A stretch of 7,876 nt of DNA from Thermofilaceae archaeon (lineage in GTDB: Archaea; Thermoproteota; Thermoprotei; Thermofilales; Thermofilaceae): the NCBI GenBank assembly GCA_027017025.1, contig JALURH010000217.1, forward strand, positions 1 through 7,876, written 5' to 3'. Positions within the stretch are counted from its first letter, which is position 1, and every line of letters begins with the position of its first letter. Both the position numbers and the translations under genes were made by a program. The notes beneath the pieces were generated by a model. That model worked only from the letters and a program-made list of their open reading frames with translations, did no database searches and was not told the origin of the DNA. Positions 1-7,379 of the stretch are shown in pieces.

Positions 1-2
1 AA

Positions 3-3000
3 GAGGGGGAGACAGAGTCTCCACCAGCCGAGATACATAGAGTCTACCTCCCGGAGACTATATCTGTACGCGAGAAAGTAAATTTATCATCCACACCTCT
101 TTTCCTGGTGAAAGGGGCTAGGAACACTCCCTACCTGAGGGTTGCTGTCTACTCAGAGTACGATAACGGCACATGGTTCTTAGAGAAAAGTGATCCCCAG
201 ATCTACGCTGGAGATAAGATTACTGTAACCTCTGTTCCTGGGAACAGCGTAACTGATACTATAGCTATAATTCCTCTAAGCAACTTCACGGGGATAAATA
301 TTCCTTTACCTACAGCTAAATATACGTCCCAGATAGTAGCTGAGAGATATAGTAGCGAAATATTGTACTACCCTAATCAAATGTATTTCCTCATAAATGG
401 CTCACTACAAGGCTACACCTTTAAGACAGTTCACTACGTGCTAAGTACCGAGGATCTCTCGGGGAGGAGAACTATAGCTTTAGATGAGAAATACCTACAG
501 GTTCCTGACTCATTACCAAGGGAGCTATGGGAGCTCGCAGAGAATATTACTAGAGGTATATCAACATCCTATGGGAAAATAATCGCTATAGAGAGATTTC
601 TTTTGCAGAACTATGTATACGATGATAACTGTACTCTTGCTCCGGAGGGTGTAGATCCTGTGGAGTGGTTTCTACTTTACTCTAAGAGAGGCTCATATAT
701 AGATTTTGCTTCAGCTTTCGTTATACTCGCTAGAATGAATAAGATTCCAGCAAGACTCGTAACAGGCTATCTAGTAAAACCTGGCGTAGAATATATAGTT
801 AGAGCTAAGGATAGCCACGCTTGGGCTGAAGTATATTTCGAGGATTATGGCTGGGTATCATTTGACCCCTCACCTAGATGGGTAAATAACCGTGAAGTAG
901 GTTTCGCTATTAAGTTGAACCCAGATACCTTAGAGGCTGAGCCACTAGCCACCTATAGCGTGGCTGTAGAAATTATTGCCCCAATAGATTTCCGCGAGAA
1001 AGTAGATATAGTCTTTAGGGCCCCCGAGGGATTTGAAATAGATCACCCAGAGATAACTCTTCTACCCGGCGAGAAATCTCTAGTTAATGTTACACTGGGG
1101 GATGTAACTCCAGGATACTATCTCATAGAGGCTATAGGTGTAAGCGAGAGCGGTATAGCTGAGAGGGAGATTCTAGTAGTTATAGTTAAACCGCGGACAG
1201 GTTTCTTCCTTAAACTCAATACATCTAGTGTAGTGGTTCCCAGGGGAGAAATTAGGCACATAGATATAGATGTACTACCTCTCGGCAACTATAGCTGGGA
1301 TGTACAATTATTGACTAAACCATTAGGTGATGAGATAAATATAGTTATCGGGAATCCTAGGGGTAAACCACCCTATAGGGCTAGAGTAGCTATAGAGGTT
1401 AGTGAGGAAGCTAAAGTAGGGTACTACAGTATTGTTTTCCTGGGGAGAGGCTCTGACGGCTCGATACGTGAAGCCGTGTTAGAGCTGAAAGTGGTAGCTA
1501 ATACAAGTATCTCTATACTAAATATTACTCCTGCGTCGCCCACTAAGGGGGGATACATACATGTCTGGGGTAAACTCGTAGACAACTTAGGTAGGCCTTT
1601 AGATAAAATGCCGGTGCTACTATATCTTTCAAAAAATAAAACATGTGGGGGAGTGTTTATTGGGGAGACCTATACCGCTAATGGTACATTCAGTATAAAG
1701 GCTAGGGTCCCAGTTGATATTGTTGCTGGAGACTACTGGGTTATAGCTAGATTCCCTGGGAACAATCTCTACCTGCCGTCGAGTAGCGACCCTAGGGTTA
1801 GAATTAGATCCCCTACTCTCATCCACCTTGAAAACAATAATATAGTAGAGGTTGGCTCAGCTGTAGAACTTAGGGGTGTAGTTACCGATATTGGGGGTAT
1901 ACCTCTAGCTAACCAACAGTTAAGTATCTATGTTGGCGATATATATAGTACTAGGGTTATAACAGACCGGTACGGCGTATTTAGTGTAGAAATAATTTTT
2001 AATAGAACCGGTCTATACACGCTGAAAGCTAGGTTTGAGGGTACAGACCTATATTTTCCAGCGGAGGCATATGATGAAATAATAGTAGTAGAGTTAGATC
2101 TAGTTCAAAAATCCTTTATAAGGGGGGAACAAACTAAGCTATCTGGAACAATATCTCCCTGCGATAGAATAGTGGGTAGAGAGTTATCTATCAGAATAGG
2201 GGATAACTACTTCAATACCTCCCTGAGGGAGGATTGTAGGTTTAATGTCGAAATAATCCTAGGTGAGGAATATGATGTAGGTGTGATCCCCTTAGAGATA
2301 TCCCTGAGTGATGCTAGAGGGGTGCTTAGCGATGAAATAGTTTTGAGGGCTAAAACGAGGATAACCCTTAATAGCTCCGAGGGGAGCGGTTTCGGGGGGA
2401 GAGTTAATATAACTGGGTGTATTACCGACTACTACTACCCTAATATCCCTATACCACATGTAAGTATTATATTAAATGGGTATAGAGTTGTATCAGATAG
2501 TAGAGGTAGGTTCTCTACAACTATAGCTGTCCCCTTCGCCTACCAGAGGGATACATACACTATTGAGGCAGTTTTTGAGGGGACAGAGTATTATTTGCCT
2601 TCAGATACTAAACTAGATATAAAGGTGTTTAATCTCACAGCTTTCCTCCTAGTTCTAGCTCCACTAGTGGTAGTAGCAGCTACTCTAACCCTTCTAGCCA
2701 AGAAAACTAGGGGGAAGAAGAGGGTCGCTAAGCTAGAGCATAGGGTGGAGAAAATTAAGTTTATTTCACCACAGATACCTTATCCACTACCTATGGTGTG
2801 GGAGCCAGGTAGGGAGATAGAGATAATCGCTAGGAGGATTGACGGGAGGGAGACGGAATTTGACTACTATATTAACGGTAGGTATGTAGCTTCAGGTAGA
2901 TCCTTAGTCTATACCTTCGGGGAGAAAGGTACCTACAGGATAGTGGCTAGAGACAGGTATGATGAGAAAGCTGTAGGCGAAACAGAGCTGAGGATAGTTG

Positions 3001-3263
3001 ACTATAGGGAGGAGATAATAAATCTATACAATAGTGTCTTCCTGAGGTGGGTCGCAAACCAGGGTATAGATTACCGGGATCTTACGCCAGTAGAGATCAA
3101 GTATGGGTTGGAGGATAGAGGATTTAAGCTGGATCCTCTATCTAAGATAACCGAGATATTTATCTTAGCTGACTACAGCCTCCACGATATCTCTAGGGAG
3201 GATTTCGAAGAATTCTACCTAGCTCTATATCAGATAGGTGTTTTTGGGGATGAGCAGCAATAA
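3..3263 (+). CDS. Surface-anchored TgpA-like transglutaminase-fold protein, catalytic Cys missing (5' partial)
   Basis: The frame is open from base 3, and residues before the GTG at 108 fit the family, so the true start lies upstream and any N-terminal membrane helices are not seen. At about 132-180 is a TgpA-like strand motif (YLRVAVYSEYDNGTW). The transglutaminase core (about 510-875) keeps His (DSHAWAEVYF, codon 816-818) and Asp (FDPSP, 864-866). The nucleophile position in RGSYIDFAS, normally RGxCxxFA, is Tyr (696-698), so amide transfer or hydrolysis is unlikely. Next come two NEW3-like beta domains (about 963-1190, 1201-1498), four Ig-like domains (about 1500-2630), one membrane helix (about 2643-2699) followed by a Lys/Arg-rich stop, a PKD/Ig-like domain (about 2799-3000) and a DUF4129-like helical tail (about 3001-3243), as at the TgpA C-terminus. 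Eighteen N-X-S/T sequons precede the helix and none follow, so the ectodomain is probably outside and glycosylated. The inferred role is a surface scaffold or receptor working with the downstream MoxR/DUF58 pair. The fold call is firm; the function is unknown. Confidence 0.88.
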   Translation, partial: EGETESPPAEIHRVYLPETISVREKVNLSSTPLFLVKGARNTPYLRVAVYSEYDNGTWFLEKSDPQIYAGDKITVTSVPGNSVTDTIAIIPLSNFTGINIPLPTAKYTSQIVAERYSSEILYYPNQMYFLINGSLQGYTFKTVHYVLSTEDLSGRRTIALDEKYLQVPDSLPRELWELAENITRGISTSYGKIIAIERFLLQNYVYDDNCTLAPEGVDPVEWFLLYSKRGSYIDFASAFVILARMNKIPARLVTGYLVKPGVEYIVRAKDSHAWAEVYFEDYGWVSFDPSPRWVNNREVGFAIKLNPDTLEAEPLATYSVAVEIIAPIDFREKVDIVFRAPEGFEIDHPEITLLPGEKSLVNVTLGDVTPGYYLIEAIGVSESGIAEREILVVIVKPRTGFFLKLNTSSVVVPRGEIRHIDIDVLPLGNYSWDVQLLTKPLGDEINIVIGNPRGKPPYRARVAIEVSEEAKVGYYSIVFLGRGSDGSIREAVLELKVVANTSISILNITPASPTKGGYIHVWGKLVDNLGRPLDKMPVLLYLSKNKTCGGVFIGETYTANGTFSIKARVPVDIVAGDYWVIARFPGNNLYLPSSSDPRVRIRSPTLIHLENNNIVEVGSAVELRGVVTDIGGIPLANQQLSIYVGDIYSTRVITDRYGVFSVEIIFNRTGLYTLKARFEGTDLYFPAEAYDEIIVVELDLVQKSFIRGEQTKLSGTISPCDRIVGRELSIRIGDNYFNTSLREDCRFNVEIILGEEYDVGVIPLEISLSDARGVLSDEIVLRAKTRITLNSSEGSGFGGRVNITGCITDYYYPNIPIPHVSIILNGYRVVSDSRGRFSTTIAVPFAYQRDTYTIEAVFEGTEYYLPSDTKLDIKVFNLTAFLLVLAPLVVVAATLTLLAKKTRGKKRVAKLEHRVEKIKFISPQIPYPLPMVWEPGREIEIIARRIDGRETEFDYYINGRYVASGRSLVYTFGEKGTYRIVARDRYDEKAVGETELRIVDYREEIINLYNSVFLRWVANQGIDYRDLTPVEIKYGLEDRGFKLDPLSKITEIFILADYSLHDISREDFEEFYLALYQIGVFGDEQQ
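3236..3240 (+). promoter_or_regulatory. Ribosome binding site for gene 2
   Basis: AGGTG ends 9 nt before the ATG at 3250 and matches the archaeal anti-Shine-Dalgarno core (GGTG). It lies inside the 3' end of the transglutaminase-fold gene. It favours ATG 3250 over the in-frame GTG at 3238, which overlaps the site itself and would need another one. Confidence 0.6.
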
Positions 3264-4377
3264 GCACCGTGGGTCTCCACCCAAAGTACTCTACACTTTT
3301 CTCCCAGTAGCTATAGCGTTAGTGCTAGCATTAATTATCTTCTGGGAGAATAGTCCTATCCAGGGCTATTTGGAGGAGATATTTGGTGTAGATTTATCTA
3401 GCTTTTTTCTTCCAGTAATGGCGATAATATTATCTCAAGCTGCTTCACGTATTGTATCTAGGATAGGTACTACGAGTAGCCGAGTCGTTGGATCAATTAT
3501 CAAGTATATAGGGTATATGTTGTTAATATCGACGATACCGTTTGAGCAGCTACAGCTTGAGTACTTGAGGATATATGTAGCTCCAGCTGTAGTTTTAATT
3601 GCTGGCTTACTATTAGCTAAGATAGGGAACGTACTGGGGGGCTTTACAGGATACTTACTTAAGGGCATAGCTCTACTAGCTCTCTACTTCTCCCTCTACA
3701 TTACCTCACAGTTCATAGAATATGGTTTATTCGTAGCTTTCTTCTACGCATATATTTCAGCTACCCTAGCTTACTTTCTATCTCTACTTAAGTTCTCTAG
3801 GAGGGAAGATCTAAGAGAGCTTGGCGAATATTTCTCCCGCAAGATTGGTAGTCTAGCTTTCGTAGGGTTCCTGGCCGGCTTATACGTTGTTCTGAGGGAA
3901 CATATATATAGGGCTGGTTTACACCCTACCCTAATAACGTTATTTGAGGTAACATCGCTAATCATCGGTTTAATAATAGTCTTCGAGGGGATATATTCCC
4001 ATTTCAGGCGGGAGGGTATAGAAAGGTACATTAGGGAGCGTTGGGTTAGACATAGAGCCGAGATCTTCCCGGCGATGGATAAGAGGTTTATTGAACTATA
4101 TAGAGCTGTTGAAGACTTTATAGTGGGCTCTAGGAGAGAGAACCTACTTGTACAAACAGTACTTATTCTATCGAAGAACAATGTTCCTCCACATAGAATA
4201 TCGGAGATCATAAAACCGCTTGTTTATCACAGGGACGAGGAAGCCCCTATACTAAGTTTCAGGTGGTATAAAAAGATGGTTGAGAGGAGAAATATGGATA
4301 AGAGGATTAAAGTTGTTAAGAATATTATAGATATGTCGAGGAGCGTTCTTGAAGGTGGGAGAGGTGGGGGTTACTAA
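3250..4377 (+). CDS. Polytopic membrane protein with basic cytoplasmic tail, function unknown
   Basis: I do not recognise a named family. From ATG 3250 the protein has 375 residues. A short basic N-terminus is followed by about eight hydrophobic segments (residues about 13-32, 51-69, 82-98, 108-126, 134-153, 157-180, 199-215, 226-248); the second is weak, so seven or eight helices are possible. The last 125 residues are soluble, rich in Arg/Lys and probably helical, ending in a Gly-rich GGRGGGY. The basic loop after residue 180 (KFSRRED) and the basic tail suggest both are cytoplasmic. The start overlaps the upstream stop by 14 nt and the end overlaps the MoxR gene, so it is coupled to both. 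By position it is probably the membrane partner through which the ATPase or DUF58 protein meets the surface protein; that is inference from context. The in-frame GTG at 3238 would add four residues (MFLG) and is less likely. Confidence 0.85.
   Translation: MSSNKHRGSPPKVLYTFLPVAIALVLALIIFWENSPIQGYLEEIFGVDLSSFFLPVMAIILSQAASRIVSRIGTTSSRVVGSIIKYIGYMLLISTIPFEQLQLEYLRIYVAPAVVLIAGLLLAKIGNVLGGFTGYLLKGIALLALYFSLYITSQFIEYGLFVAFFYAYISATLAYFLSLLKFSRREDLRELGEYFSRKIGSLAFVGFLAGLYVVLREHIYRAGLHPTLITLFEVTSLIIGLIIVFEGIYSHFRREGIERYIRERWVRHRAEIFPAMDKRFIELYRAVEDFIVGSRRENLLVQTVLILSKNNVPPHRISEIIKPLVYHRDEEAPILSFRWYKKMVERRNMDKRIKVVKNIIDMSRSVLEGGRGGGY
4352..4357 (+). promoter_or_regulatory. Ribosome binding site favouring the GTG start of the MoxR gene
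   Basis: AAGGTG ends 6 nt before GTG 4364, good archaeal spacing. A competing site, GAGGAG at 4338-4343, lies 5 nt before TTG 4349. Both are inside the upstream gene. The GGTG core and the better start codon favour 4364, but the choice is not certain. Confidence 0.45.
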
Positions 4378-5335
4378 GGCTTCGGAGAAATGTAGGGAGA
4401 TTATAGAGAGTGTAGCAGAATACTTTGTTGGCTCGAAGCTTGTGATAACTAAGACGCTTGCAGCCTCACTAGTTAATGGCCACGTTCTCTTCGAGGACTA
4501 CCCGGGGCTAGGTAAAACATTGCTGGCTAAAACATTTGCTAACGTTATAGGTGCGGAGTTTAGGCGTATACAGTTTACACCCGATCTACTGCCCTCAGAT
4601 ATTATTGGAACCAAAGTGTGGAGAAGCCGTGAGGGAGTATTTGAGTTCGTAAAGGGGCCTGTATTTACAAATATTTTATTAGCGGATGAGATAAATCGTG
4701 CGCCACCTAAGACTCAAGCCGCACTCCTGGAGGTGATGGAGGAGAGGCAGGTAACTATTGAGGGGGAGACATATAGGCTTAAGAAACCTTTCTTTGTTCT
4801 AGCCACGCAGAACCCTATAGAATATGAGGGGACGTATCCTCTGCCTGAGGCACAGCTAGATAGATTTATACTGAGGCTTAGCACAGGCTACCCGAGGAAC
4901 ATAGATGAGGAATGCGAGATTATGAGGCGTAGGCTAAAATGGGGGAAGGATGATCCTACGCAGGACATAAAGCCTGTAATAAGTTTGGATGACTTCCTGT
5001 GGATACAGCATAAGGTTGAAGAAGATATTTTCGTTGACGAGGAGGTTATAAGATATATAGCGAGTATTGTGAGAAGTATCCGTGGGGATCCCCGGGTTGA
5101 TGCTGGGCCTAGCCCCAGGGGTAGTTTAGCTCTACTGAAGTTATCTAAAGCCTATGCCCTAATTGAGGGGAGGGATTTCGTTATACCAGACGATATAAAG
5201 GTTTTTGTCCTAGATGCTTTAGCGCATAGGATAGTTCTTAAGCCTGAGAGCCTCTTTGAGGGCGTTGATCCACGGGAAATCATACTAAGTATTGTTAGTA
5301 GAGTTGAGGTACCTAAGGGTAGAGAGAAGCTATGA
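4364..5335 (+). CDS. MoxR-family AAA+ ATPase
   Basis: This is a cytoplasmic AAA+ ATPase of the MoxR family, which uses ATP hydrolysis to remodel or activate partner proteins, typically vWA-domain proteins encoded next to it. From GTG 4364 it has 323 residues, a normal family length. All core motifs are intact: Walker A DYPGLGKT (residues 45-52, Lys51), Walker B LLADEINRAPP (Asp108, Glu109), sensor 1 in ATQNPIEYEGTYPLPEAQLD (Asn150), the following DRF arginine (Arg167), and sensor 2 in GPSPRGSLAL (Arg252) within the helical lid domain. It should therefore be an active ATPase. The start is ambiguous: TTG 4349 (328 residues), GTG 4355 and GTG 4364 are all in frame, and all lie before the conserved sequence. 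It overlaps the upstream gene by 14 nt (29 with TTG) and shares an ATGA with the DUF58 gene, its probable direct partner. Family assignment is secure; the client is inferred from context. Confidence 0.95.
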   Translation: MGVTKASEKCREIIESVAEYFVGSKLVITKTLAASLVNGHVLFEDYPGLGKTLLAKTFANVIGAEFRRIQFTPDLLPSDIIGTKVWRSREGVFEFVKGPVFTNILLADEINRAPPKTQAALLEVMEERQVTIEGETYRLKKPFFVLATQNPIEYEGTYPLPEAQLDRFILRLSTGYPRNIDEECEIMRRRLKWGKDDPTQDIKPVISLDDFLWIQHKVEEDIFVDEEVIRYIASIVRSIRGDPRVDAGPSPRGSLALLKLSKAYALIEGRDFVIPDDIKVFVLDALAHRIVLKPESLFEGVDPREIILSIVSRVEVPKGREKL

Positions 5336-6672
5336 GTGAGGTAGATGGTGAACAAGCTGTCCTAGGAGGGTTTGAGCAACCAATAAACTATATTATTGGT
5401 TTAGGTATGGTTCTCCTCTTCGTAGGCTTTCTTTCCGCAAACATATACATACTTTATCTCTCCCTAATCCCCTTCTTCCTCTTAGCTGTAGGCCACGTAT
5501 TCGATACTCCGGGCGACGTAAGGGTTGAGAGGAGGATAAGTAGTGACTCCTGTCGTGTAAACGATGTTATAGAGGTTAGGACGAAAATAGCCTGTAGGAA
5601 GGGTGTTGGCTTAATAGTAGTTAGGGAGAGTATTCCTAGAGACTTTGAGTTGGTGGATGGAAGCAATGTACACGTATTTTTTAAGTCCCTTAAGAGTATA
5701 GAGAAAGAGTATAGCTACGCTATGAGGTGTACAGTGAAGGGGGAGTATCTACTGCCGCCAGTAGAGATAGAGTGTATACATATATTTGGTATGAAGCCCT
5801 CGGAGTATGTAAGGGGAGGTAATGAACTTAGGTTGATAGTTCTACCACTACTATTACCTATAAGGAGGCTAAGAACAGCGCTAACTAGATCACTGATTAT
5901 GTTTCCCTCAACAAGCGTAGCTAGGAGAGGCCCGCAGAGTACGGACTTCAGGGAGATAAGGAGGTATGTCTACGGGGACCCAATAAAGTTTATTAATTGG
6001 AAAGCAACGGCTAGAAATCCCCACGAATTACCGCTAGTAAATGAGTTCGAGCGGGAGGGGAGGAAGACAGTCTTCTTCATACTTGATGCTACACCCAGGA
6101 TGTACGTTGGGTCGAGTGTTGAAAACGCAATGGAATACGCTATAACTGCTGTAGCCTCTATGAGCTACTACTTTATTCGGCAAGCATATAACGTCGGTGT
6201 ATATGTTTTGGGTCACCAGAGACTAATTATTCCAGCGAGTGGTACAAGAGAGTTCTACAATATCGTCAGGAACCTAGTTAAAATAAGGCGCCCCGGTGGA
6301 GCTGAGGGGTTCAGCGAGGCTGTGGAGAAACTTGAAAGATATATTGTGGAGTATAATCCTCTCATAATCAATGTAACAAATCTCTCTATAGATCTAGAGG
6401 AGGATATTAGGCAGTACCTGAGGAAGATATCTAAAATTATGAGGAGGAGCTCTAGTAGAGGCTTCCTACCAATAGTATTTCTCGATATCTCCCTCTATGA
6501 TATCTTATCTAGGGGGGAGGAGTACAGTAAGCTTGTAGGTAGTTTAATTAGTTTCGAGAAAGACTCTTTGAGGAAGTTGATAGGGAGTTTTGGTGCAGCA
6601 ACTGTTACATGGAACCCTCTTAAACAATCCTTTAGCTCGGTTATTGTGAACCTTGTGAGGATGGTAGGATGA
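5332..6672 (+). CDS. Membrane-anchored DUF58 (vWA-like) protein
   Basis: This 446-residue protein belongs to the DUF58 family, the usual partner of MoxR ATPases. Two N-terminal membrane helices (residues about 19-35 and 37-53) form a hairpin, followed by a beta-rich region (about 60-175) containing four cysteines (SDSC, IAC, MRC, IEC). The signature GDPIKFINWKATAR is at about 215-228 (Asp216, Trp223, Lys224), directly before the vWA-like domain, whose first strand ends in ILDATPRM (Asp252, Thr254, Arg256). A classical MIDAS site reads D-x-S-x-S. Here the first Ser is Thr, which is tolerable, and the second is Arg, so metal binding may be weakened. The ATG overlaps the MoxR stop as ATGA, and the stop overlaps the next start in the same way. 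The expected role is that of a membrane-tethered adaptor or client remodelled by the MoxR ATPase. The bulk is probably cytoplasmic, as the helices form a hairpin. Family call secure; biochemical role unknown. Confidence 0.92.
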   Translation: MSEVDGEQAVLGGFEQPINYIIGLGMVLLFVGFLSANIYILYLSLIPFFLLAVGHVFDTPGDVRVERRISSDSCRVNDVIEVRTKIACRKGVGLIVVRESIPRDFELVDGSNVHVFFKSLKSIEKEYSYAMRCTVKGEYLLPPVEIECIHIFGMKPSEYVRGGNELRLIVLPLLLPIRRLRTALTRSLIMFPSTSVARRGPQSTDFREIRRYVYGDPIKFINWKATARNPHELPLVNEFEREGRKTVFFILDATPRMYVGSSVENAMEYAITAVASMSYYFIRQAYNVGVYVLGHQRLIIPASGTREFYNIVRNLVKIRRPGGAEGFSEAVEKLERYIVEYNPLIINVTNLSIDLEEDIRQYLRKISKIMRRSSSRGFLPIVFLDISLYDILSRGEEYSKLVGSLISFEKDSLRKLIGSFGAATVTWNPLKQSFSSVIVNLVRMVG

Positions 6673-7379
6673 AGGCTGTAGCTATTGTACAAATAGCAAT
6701 AATAATTGTAGCTATCCTAGCTGTACCATTTATCTTCCATTTCTCCTCGATTATAGGTAGCTTTTTAGAAGCTACCTATAGGATCCTCTATATAGTTCTT
6801 AATAGCAACAAAGCTCTCAGGAAATATTTTGGATCCTGGATAGAGCCTAGACATGTAGAGTATCTACTACTTACATTAACAGTGTTTCTATCATTACTCT
6901 ACTATTCTATACGTCGTCGATGCAAGAAGATAGTTGGAGCGGTGCTCCTGATGTATATAGTTGGCCTACTTGAGTTCTCGAAGATCCTGGCTGAATATGA
7001 AAAATCACCCCAGTTCTTCGGGTTAAAAACTGAGACATATTATAGCAACGAGTTAACTACATTCCTTGTACTCACTACGATTCTAATTCTTCTATCGATT
7101 ATTTCAGCATACGTCGACTACCTGAGTATAGTAGCTAATTTCCTTAACGAATCGGGTTATCCAGAGGGGGAAGTAAAAATATCTATTAGGAACACACTGC
7201 TATATACACTACTGGTATTTATCTCCGCCACCCTAATATTCTATACATTAATTGTGGCAAGTAAATCCCTTATTCCTAGGGAAATAGTAGCCCCTAGAGA
7301 GCCTCTAGTGATGGTAGCCCTCGTTTTACTAGCTCTAGCTGGATTAGCTACATATACCTTGAGGAAGATACCTAGCTAG
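6669..7379 (+). CDS. Six-helix membrane protein, function unknown
   Basis: I do not recognise a family. The 236-residue protein has about six hydrophobic segments: residues 4-24, 64-82, 87-105, 129-149, 176-197 and 213-230. A basic loop RRRCKK (82-87) between helices 2 and 3 is probably cytoplasmic, which puts the N-terminus inside if the first segment spans the membrane rather than acting as a signal peptide. The short C-terminal tail (RKIPS) would also be inside. The ATG shares ATGA with the DUF58 stop, so translation is coupled, and this is the last gene of the run. By position it is probably an integral subunit of the MoxR/DUF58/transglutaminase-fold assembly; that is inference only. Its early coding region contains a perfect 12-bp inverted repeat, and its first codons have a short inverted near-copy downstream at about 7547-7573. 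Confidence 0.82.
   Translation: MKAVAIVQIAIIIVAILAVPFIFHFSSIIGSFLEATYRILYIVLNSNKALRKYFGSWIEPRHVEYLLLTLTVFLSLLYYSIRRRCKKIVGAVLLMYIVGLLEFSKILAEYEKSPQFFGLKTETYYSNELTTFLVLTTILILLSIISAYVDYLSIVANFLNESGYPEGEVKISIRNTLLYTLLVFISATLIFYTLIVASKSLIPREIVAPREPLVMVALVLLALAGLATYTLRKIPS
6752..6780 (+). repeat. Perfect 12-bp inverted repeat (hairpin) inside gene 5
   Basis: Arms 6752-6763 and 6769-6780 are exact reverse complements (TATAGGTAGCTT and AAGCTACCTATA) around a 5-nt TTTAG loop. The hairpin lies about 83 nt after the gene 5 start, over codons 28-38. It could fold in mRNA or extrude in DNA. It is not a terminator of the usual kind, as no U-tract follows and the frame continues. Confidence 0.75.

Noticed and set aside
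1964..2014. 8-bp inverted repeat AGACCGGT/ACCGGTCT in gene 1
   Set aside because: The arms are about 35 nt apart within coding sequence, and a match of this size is expected by chance.
2218..2232. 15-nt palindrome CCTCCCTGAGGGAGG in gene 1
   Set aside because: Short, inside a continuous coding domain, and explained by ordinary codons; no sign of function.
3771..4211. Minus-strand open frame of 146 codons opposite gene 2
   Set aside because: It is a shadow of a well-supported membrane protein gene, with Ser/Thr-rich composition typical of antisense frames. Shorter antisense frames elsewhere were rejected for the same reason.
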